A stretch of 64,000 nt of DNA from Trametes villosa (lineage: Eukaryota > Basidiomycota > Agaricomycetes > Polyporales > Polyporaceae), in assembly GCA_002964805.2 (NCBI GenBank), contig PUDQ02000033.1, forward strand, positions 744,001 to 808,000, read 5' to 3'. The notes beneath the pieces are model-generated. The model saw only the letters and a program-made list of their open reading frames with translations, had not been told where the DNA came from and did no database searches. Positions 57,218 through 64,000 of this stretch are shown one piece after another. Position 1 is the first letter of the stretch. Each line of letters begins with the position of its first letter. Position numbers and translations under genes: made by a program.

Positions 57218-59595
57218 TTAGTCGATCTCCTCCATCGCCGAGCTCGACGCGGCCTCTGTCGATACGGGGGCCTCCGTGCTCGACGACGCGGCGGGCGCAG
57301 ACTCCTCCTCCTCGTCGACGTCGAGGCCGAGCGCGATCATGCGGTGGATGCGCTTCGCGAACGACGTGGGGTCGTCGAGCGAGAAGCCGGAGGTGAGGAG
57401 CGCGGTCTCGAAGAGCAGGTACGTGAGGTCGCGGACGGACTTGTCCGCCTTGTCCTCGGAGACCTTGCGCTTGAGCTCCTTGATGACCGGGTTGTGGGGG
57501 TTGAGCTCGAGCGTCTTCTTCGACGCCATGTACGACGACATCGACGAGTCGCGGAGCGCCTGCGCCTTCATGATGCGCTCCATGTTCGACGACCAGCCGA
57601 ACTGGCCGGTGACGAGCACGCAGGGGGAGTCGGAGATACGGTTCGAGACGACGACCTTCTCGACCTTGTCGCCGAGCGCCTCCTTGACGGCCTTGCAGAG
57701 GTCCTCGAACTGCTTGGCCTCCTCCTCGCGCGCCTTCTTCTCCTCCTCGGTCTCCTCGAGCTCGAGGCCCTCCTTCGAGACGCACACGAGCTTGTGGCCG
57801 TCGAACTCCTTGAGCTGGGTGATGGCGTACTCGTCGATGGGGTCGACGAGGAGAAGGACCTCGAAGCCCTTCTTCTTGAGCACCTCAAGGAACGGAGAGT
57901 CCTTGACGGCGGAGAGCGACTCGCCGGTGAGGTAGTAGATGTTCTTCTGGACCTCGGGCATGCGAGTGATGTAGTCTGGCAGAACGTCAGCAACGGAAGT
58001 GCGAGAGCGCCAGGGCGATGTGCTCACCCTTGAGGGAGGTCATCTCCTCGGAGGACTTCGTCGAGTAGAAGCGCAGGAACTCAGCGAGCTTGCTGCGGTT
58101 CTGGGCGTCCTCGTGGACACCGAGCTTGATGTTCTTGCCGAACGACTCGTAGAACTTGTTGAAGTTGTCCTTATCCTCGGAGATCTCAGTAAAGAGGTCG
58201 AGGCACTTCTTGACGAGGTTCTTGCGGATGACCTTCAGGATCTTGTTCTGCTGGAGGGTCTCACGCGAGATGTTGAGGGGGAGATCCTCGGAGTCGACGA
58301 TACCCTTGATGAAGTTGAGGTACTCGGGGATGAGGTCCTCGCAGTCGTCCATGATGAAGACGCGGCGGACGTAGAGCTTGATGTTGTTGCGCTTCTTCTT
58401 CGACTCGAAGAGATCGAAAGGCGCCCTGAAGAATCACGATCAGCGGGATGCTCAGAGGCACGCGACCGCGACATGTACTCACCGCTTGGGGACGAAGAGG
58501 ATGGCCTTGAACTCGAGCTGACCCTCAACCGAGAAGTGCTTCACCGCGAGGTGCTCCTCCCAGTCGTTGGTCAAGCTCTTGTAGAACGCAGCGTACTCCT
58601 CGGCGTTGATCTCCGAGGGGTTGCGCGTCCAGATGGGCTTCGTCTTGTTGAGCTCCTCGTTCGTGGTCTCCTTCTCCTTGATGGTCTTCTTCTTCTTCTC
58701 CTTCTTGTCCTCGTCCTCGACCTCCTCGATCTTGGACTCCTCCTTGTCGTCCTTCACCTCCTCATCGTCCTCGACCTCCTGCGAATGTGCGTCAGAAACT
58801 AGGCTCGAAAACGCGCCACACGAAGACGTACCTTCTCGACCTCCTTGGTGACCGCTAGCTGAATGGGGTAGGAGATGAACTCGGAGTGCTTCTTGACGAT
58901 CTCCTTGATCCGCTTCTCCTCGAGGTACTCGAGCTGGTCCTCCTTGAGGTAGAGGCGGATCTCGGTACCGCGGCCGAGAGGGGGGTTGACGGTGTCGGGG
59001 GTGATCGTGAAGGTGCCACCCGCGGCGGACTCCCAGATGTACTGCTCGTCGTCGTTGTGCTTCGAGATGACCTGCACGCGCTCGGCGACGAGGTACGCAG
59101 AGTAGAAACCGACACCGAACTGGCCAATCATGGAAATATCGGCGCCGGACTGGAGCGCCTCCATGAAGCCCTGCAAAACGCGAGTTAGCGATCGACGCGT
59201 CTACGCCACTGCGCGCACTAAGCTTACCTTCGTGCCGGACTTGGCGATCGTACCGAGGTTGTTGACGAGGTCGGCCTTCGTCATACCAACACCGGTGTCG
59301 CGGAGGGTGAGGATCTTGTTCTCCTTGTCGGGCGTGATGCGGATGAAGAGGTCCTTGCCTGAATCAAGGGCGGAGGGGTCCGTGAGGGACGCGTAACGGA
59401 TCTTGTCGAGGGCATCGGACGCGTTGGAGATCAGTTCACGGAGGAAGATCTCCTTGTTGGAGTAGAAGGTGTCTGTGCAAAAAGAAAGTCAGATCGACGC
59501 GCGTACACAGACGCGAAAAGACCTGGGGACGCACTGATGATGAGGTCGAGGAGCTGGCTGATCTCAGCCTGGAAGCCAAAGCTCTCGGAAGCCAT
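57218..59595 (-). CDS. HSP90: Cytosolic Hsp90 chaperone, C-terminus MEEID
   Basis: Start 59595 ([20 protein letters not shown]), stop TAA at 57218. N-terminal ATPase domain: [66 protein letters not shown] Lys/Glu charged linker ([15 protein letters not shown]...KKEKKKK) precedes the middle domain ([46 protein letters not shown]) and the C-terminal dimerisation domain ([14 protein letters not shown] [14 protein letters not shown]). It ends SSAMEEID, with Ile in place of the usual Val of the TPR-binding MEEVD. Five or six short introns. Heat-shock elements lie 120-190 bp upstream. Confidence 0.97.
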
Positions 59596-59713
59596 TTTTG
59601 AGCGTGAGGATCGTGAGGGGCGGGGGGAAGATGGGGATGAGTGCGACGATTAGAACAAGCTGGGGAGAAGACGAGAGGCGAGCGGGGGTTTATGTATCCA
59701 GCTCTGGTGCCCG

Positions 59714-59726
59714 TTCGAGAACCTTC
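59714..59726 (-). promoter_or_regulatory. Heat-shock element upstream of HSP90
   Basis: TTCgaGAAccTTC: three perfect inverted nTTCn/nGAAn units in alternating orientation, 119-131 bp before the HSP90 ATG. This is the Hsf1 binding consensus. Confidence 0.85.
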
Positions 59727-59779
59727 CATCTTGCCTCAAAAGCGGACAGACGCCCGTGTCCTAGCCTTGCCTCGCGCGC

Positions 59780-59787
59780 GAAGTTTC
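59780..59787 (-). promoter_or_regulatory. Second, two-unit heat-shock element
   Basis: GAAgtTTC, two perfect inverted units, 185 bp upstream of the HSP90 start, with further TTC triplets nearby. Weaker than the three-unit site. Confidence 0.55.
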
Positions 59788-59855
59788 GGCCGCCTTCCAT
59801 AGCGTTCCACAGCACCTTCCCTATTGGGATCCTCTGTCTACCCGTACACTCAGAG

Positions 59856-62800
59856 TCACGTCGGCGACGCCCGAGGCGAGGACACCAGTCCTTGTCTTCC
59901 GCTTACCTGCCCCTTCAGCACCTCCACCATCGCCTTGACCTCCTCAATCTCTTCACGCAACTCCTCGTTCTCCTCGCGCAGCCGCTCATTCGTCTTCTCT
60001 AATTTACGGTAGTCTGTCGAGCCCATGGTGTCCCTGTGCATCTGTGCGCTCTTCCGGGCCGCTTCCAGGTCCTTCTGCGACTGCTTGACTTTGTTCTCAA
60101 GTTCGAGAATATGTTGTCTTTGCGCGCTGTTCAATCTTAGTCAGGCGACCATGTCACCGAGGACAGCACAGCCCACTCACGCCGCATTCTGTTCTGCCTC
60201 CGCCTGGGACTGCTCGAACGCGTCCAGTCGGAATTCCATCTTCCTGTATTTACTCGCGACCGCGGCCAGGTACTCCTTGCTGTCGTTGATCTTGTGCACG
60301 TCTGCCTCCCTACGAGTAACACTTCAATACTCGTATGCCTGTTGCGATGACCACAACTTGCGTACCACAGTCGCTGCAGCTTGATGAGTTGGTTGATCTG
60401 CGTCTCATAGTCGTACAGTCTGTCCACTTTGTGCGCGTTCTCCTTGATCTTCGTCTCCAGATGGAAGACCAGCTGGTTCGCCTCCGCAAGCAGCTTGCCT
60501 TGCGCGGCGAATGTATCCTGTGCAGTATTCGTCACCGCATCCGTGTGACAGGCCAGGTACCACCCACCTTGGCTTCTTTCTCCGCAGCACGCATTGCCGC
60601 AGCTTCACTGGTCCAGGTCTTCTTCTCCGCACGCAGCCCAGCCATCCGTTCCTGCAGCTCCTTGTTCCAGTCCGTGTAGCGCGCACGAGCGGCAATGGCC
60701 TGTTCCTTAGCCTCTTTAAGCTCCTGCCGCAGACGTGTGACCGTGTGCTTGTATTCCTTTAGCTTGTTGTGCTGCGGCCATCGTCAGTTTTCGTGATACA
60801 AACGTATGGCGAAGGCTCCTACAAGGCCCTGCCGCTCGACTTCTTCGTTCCGCGAGAGCACGCGGTCGTTATATAACCGGCCAATGTGCTTCACGTTCTC
60901 GCGCGTCGTCCACAGCTCGAGGTTCAGCTCGTTCTTCAGGAGGAGCACCTCCCTCTGCAGCGCCGAGATCGCCTGCGCGACGTGCCGGGGCAAGGACCCG
61001 TCCTCCTGCGTCTCGTGTTCGGACTGCGAAGGCGTAGGCGGCTGCTCCGACTGCTCCTCCGAAGAGCGCGAGGAGTCCCGCTCCGCACGCGAGGACGAGC
61101 GTGTGCGCGATTGCAGCGGGTACAAGACCGCCGACCACGCGGGCGAAGGGTCGACGATCTCCACGTCAAGACCGGACTTGAGCGCGACCGAAGTCGCGAC
61201 CATGTGCGTGAGCGAGATCTTGTGCGTCGGGGAGGTGTACAAGGTGGCAGCCTCCGCCTCGATATGGACGGTCTCCAGCGACGATGAAAGCGGGGCGTTC
61301 TCTCCTGTCTCCGTTTGCGACGCGCTGGAGGGGTCTACCGAAGGGGGGCGAGGTGGGAGTTCGGGGGAAGGCGACCTGACGGATGCGTCCGCGCCGCTTG
61401 GTGGGTGCTGGCGCAGGCCGAGCGCCGCGTTTCGAACCTCGAGCATGGTCGCGCCGCCGACGATCCGTGGAATGTCGTACTGTGTCCAGAAGTCCGGCTG
61501 CTCCAGCTCTTCCGTTGCTTCGCGCCAGATGAGGAGAGGGTGCAAGACATGCCTGCGCAGCAATGACTACTCGCCTGTTCAGTTACCGCTACCTGCTGAG
61601 TGTGTTACAGACGCACCTCGGACTTACTCCTGATCTTGTCTGCGTCGAGTGCCTCCTCCCACTCCACGGTGTATAGGCTGTCCACGCCGTTATCCGCCAA
61701 ATACCGGACGGGGAATCGCAAGAACCGGATCACATTGCACGGGAAGAGATAGTACAGGAACGTAAAGTAGCGGTCGGGGGACGGCGCCTTGGAGGCCGGG
61801 CCATCGAAGGTGAGCTCAAGACGCTCCCATTCGATGTCCTCGCGGATTTGCAGTGCACGCGATCCCTCGCGCACGACGTCTTCGTCATCGTCGGAGGCTA
61901 TAGCTTCCTCGTCGTCCTCGTCCTCAGGATCTGGTAGGACGGGGACGATCGGAGAAGACGACTGGCGTTCCTTCCAGCAGAGAATACGTGCAAGGACAAC
62001 CAGCAGAAGTGGGAGCAGGCCCTTCAGTTGCTGACAAGCCTTTACAGCGAAGATGGGTAGGAGCTTGATGAGCACGCTTAACGCAATGGTGCAGACCGTG
62101 GAGGAGTTGTCAAAGATCAGGGAGTGAAGCAGACTGTGCATGAGTGGATGGGAGGCGAGAACGTGGGCGTGGTCGGGAAAGGTAGGCTGGGAGGTGTAGG
62201 CGTTCAAGAGTATAAGGAGCTGTAGACGCGATGTCGGGGAAACATAGCAGTGGTAGAGCTCCGTGAGGAAGTCCTGCGGACCAATGTGGTCAGATGGACA
62301 GGGGGTGGGGAAGAGGCACTCTCGGCAATCCTTACTTTTGGCCGCTCGAGAGCGACCCGTACGAGCACGTCTTCAAGGTTGGCCTTCCAATACGCCTTCT
62401 TCTCTCGCTGCACTTCATCCAATTCCGCCCACTCCAAGACGTCATCACCGGAGCTCTCGTTGAAGGCGTCTAGGAGGTACAGGTCCATGAGCCGCCTCCG
62501 GAAGTCACCCACCCGCTCTTTCTGCTTCTCCGTCTCCGCGGGATCTTCATCTGCAGCGCCGAAGTTGCTTCCGGGGTCAAGCGCAGAGGTGATCAGCTCC
62601 TTGGCATAGTTCACGGCGGGCAGAGGGAGCTTCGGCTCGCGCAGGGTGGGTCGAAGTACCAAGTCAAACCAGGTAGAGATGATCGAGCTTGAAGGGAGCA
62701 CAGGCCTTAGATGGTAAAGGAAAGCAAGAAAAGTCTCCGCCTGCGGGAAGAGGGCGTGGCCGACGACATCGTCGTAGATAGTCTGGAGCTCCTCTTCGAG

Positions 62801-62959
62801 CTGGTGCATAAGTGTGCCCGCTTCTGGAGATGCCGAGCATTCTATGACGAACGCATCGACCCTGGCAAGCAGCTCGTTGAGAGGTACAGCGTCTGGCGAG
62901 GCGTCGAGGAGGAGCTTGAGCTGCCCGCAGAGCTCGGCGACGATGGTGGAGGAAGACAT
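59856..62959 (-). CDS. TSC1: TSC1 / hamartin homologue
   Basis: Scaffold of the TSC1-TSC2 complex that holds Rheb-GTP and TORC1 in check. I start at 62959 (MSSSTIVAELCGQLKLLL); the frame is also open to an ATG at 63064. The N-terminal helical hamartin core runs through FLAFLYHLRPVLPSS, DFRRRLMDLYLLDAF, SHPLMHSLLHSLIFD, ALSVLIKLLPIF and the characteristic FTFLYYLFPCNVIRFLR. A Ser/Pro-rich middle follows, then a long coiled coil (ALQREVLLLKNELNLELWTTRENV, QRQHILELENKVKQ, LEKTNERLREENEELREE) and end SPRASPT. Roughly ten exons. The stop is only 260 bp from the HSP90 start, so the HSP90 promoter lies in that gap. Confidence 0.85.
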
Positions 62960-63337
62960 GATGACCGCATGCTTGCCCTCCGCGCGAATGGCATCTTTAG
63001 GCGCGCACGGACAACCCCGCGGTACATACTCCCCAGATTCGATCGTGAGTTGACCACAAACCATGCTCCGCCAGTTCTCTTATACACTGCTCAGAAAGAC
63101 CCATTTTACAGGCTACGGTATTCTGTAGAAAAGCTTAGTGACCGGGAGAGCGGTGACTATCCAAGTGTCCAAACGCAGCAGATCTTATAAATGACAGCCA
63201 TAACTTCAGTATCCTGCGCCATCCGCATCCTTGCTGTAAGAGGCTAACTGCATCCGTCAGCAAGATATGCATAGCTGTAACGGAACCTCGACTTACTGCA
63301 TAGTTGAGATGTCGTCCGTGTACAAGCTCCGGTCATC
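62960..63337. promoter_or_regulatory. TSC1 upstream / esterase 3' region
   Basis: 378 bp on the 5' side of TSC1 and 3' side of the hydrolase gene (same strand). The in-frame ATG at 63064 would add 35 residues without family resemblance. No promoter element is clear. Confidence 0.45.
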
Positions 63338-64000
63338 TCAATCGTCCAACCACTTGCATACCCTCTTCAACGCCTCCGTGCGCTCGGGTTCGTGCCATGT
63401 GAAGACCATGAAGTCATGCACAGCGTCGGGAACAACATCAACTGTCACCGAGATACCATCCGCTTTCAGCCGATCCGCTGCGACCAGGGAATCGTCAAGA
63501 ATCTTCTCGGCGCCGCCCGCAGAGACGAATGTCGGGGGGAAGCCACTGAACAGTCCCTCGACGGGCTGGATGTGCGGAGAAGAGGGGGAGAGGTATCGAT
63601 TGGTCTTCGTTTCCTCCTTGTCCAACGTGCCCAAGTACGCGTTGATGCCATACCCGCCGAACTGGTTGTTGCGGCTCGTCGAAAAGATGTCCGTCGCGAA
63701 ATTACGCGCCAACGATGCTTCGGGGGTCGTGCGCGACGACGAGAGGTCCAGCCAGCTCGACAGTGAGAGTAGCCGACCCGGCGGCGCGAGGCCCGGAATG
63801 GAGTTCTCGACGAGGTGGCGGACGAACGCGAACGCGATGTTGCCGCCTGCGGAGTCTCCTGCAACGATGATGTTCTTCGGGTCGAACCCAGCATCTTTGA
63901 CGAGGTACTGGTACGCTGCGAGGCTATCCAGGACTGCAGCGGGGAAGGGGTTCGCCGGTGTATCCGGAACTGTTGCCGAGAGACGGTAGTCCACCGCAAG
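63338..64000 (-). CDS. Alpha/beta hydrolase, HSL-type esterase/lipase (3' part)
   Basis: The C-terminal two thirds; the gene enters from the right edge, with the frame open at 64000 (LAVDYRLSATVPDTPANPFP). Alpha/beta-hydrolase fold-3 motifs: DYRLS...NPFPAAVLDSLAAYQYL, nucleophile elbow IIVAGDSAGGNIAFA (Ser in GDSAGG), PPTFVSAGGAEKILDDSLVAADRL containing the region of the acid residue, and DAVHDFMVFTW with the catalytic His in VHDF. Ends CKWLDD. Esterase/lipase of the hormone-sensitive-lipase family; the HGG oxyanion motif would lie outside the window. Substrate unknown. Confidence 0.88.
   Translation of the reverse strand, partial: LAVDYRLSATVPDTPANPFPAAVLDSLAAYQYLVKDAGFDPKNIIVAGDSAGGNIAFAFVRHLVENSIPGLAPPGRLLSLSSWLDLSSSRTTPEASLARNFATDIFSTSRNNQFGGYGINAYLGTLDKEETKTNRYLSPSSPHIQPVEGLFSGFPPTFVSAGGAEKILDDSLVAADRLKADGISVTVDVVPDAVHDFMVFTWHEPERTEALKRVCKWLDD

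Noticed and set aside
62960..63064. Extended TSC1 start at 63064
   Set aside because: The extra 35 residues look unlike hamartin and the ATG at 62959 begins the helical domain directly.
1..64000. CRISPR arrays, bacterial operons, insertion sequences, secondary-metabolite clusters
   Set aside because: The DNA is eukaryotic with introns throughout; no direct-repeat arrays, no polyketide or peptide synthetase or terpene cyclase genes seen.

Overview
The window reads as nuclear DNA of a filamentous basidiomycete, most likely an agaricomycete and perhaps a polypore. The reasons are: GC-rich, densely packed genes on both strands; many short introns (about 50-65 nt, GT..AG); 1,3-alpha-glucan synthase; DUF6533 seven-helix-type membrane genes; a Tf1/sushi-type chromovirus; and hamartin/Ste11/Hsp90 orthologues. 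Order-level placement is inference. Exon junctions quoted were worked out by hand from reading frame and splice consensus, without transcripts.

Layout. 1-13 kb: 5' part of a giant zinc-finger protein (tentatively UNC80-like, minus), a DUF4211 protein with a PIP-box, exosome cap subunit Rrp4, TAF13, a stand-alone PPIE-like RRM protein, an atypical protein kinase, an NSRP1-like splicing factor and exosome ring subunit Mtr3. 13.6-24 kb: an LAT-type amino-acid permease, copper chaperone Atx1, a ferric-reductase-like oxidoreductase and tRNA methyltransferase Trm1. 24-38 kb: MAPKKK Ste11 (minus) and the 15-exon alpha-1,3-glucan synthase (plus), separated by a 2.2 kb intergenic region, the longest here. 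38-43 kb: a sphingosine-kinase-like protein and a Zn2Cys6-like regulator.

43-54 kb: two tandem DUF6533 membrane-protein paralogues on the minus strand. Between them sits an intact 6,568-bp LTR retrotransposon (45586-52153) with two 331-bp LTRs identical by eye, a CTACC target duplication, intact gag and pol, a textbook -1 frameshift signal and a self-priming-type primer site. This is the most informative accessory region.

55-64 kb: an intron-containing tRNA-Ser(CGA), a SAM-dependent methyltransferase, Hsp90 (ending MEEID, with heat-shock elements upstream), TSC1/hamartin and the 3' part of an HSL-type esterase.

Functional threads: RNA metabolism (Rrp4, Mtr3, Trm1, RRM protein, NSRP1, tRNA), Cu/Fe handling (Atx1 beside the reductase), growth signalling (Ste11, TSC1, sphingosine kinase) and cell-wall synthesis (AGS). 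Apart from the retroelement these look like ordinary housekeeping neighbours, not a co-regulated cluster.
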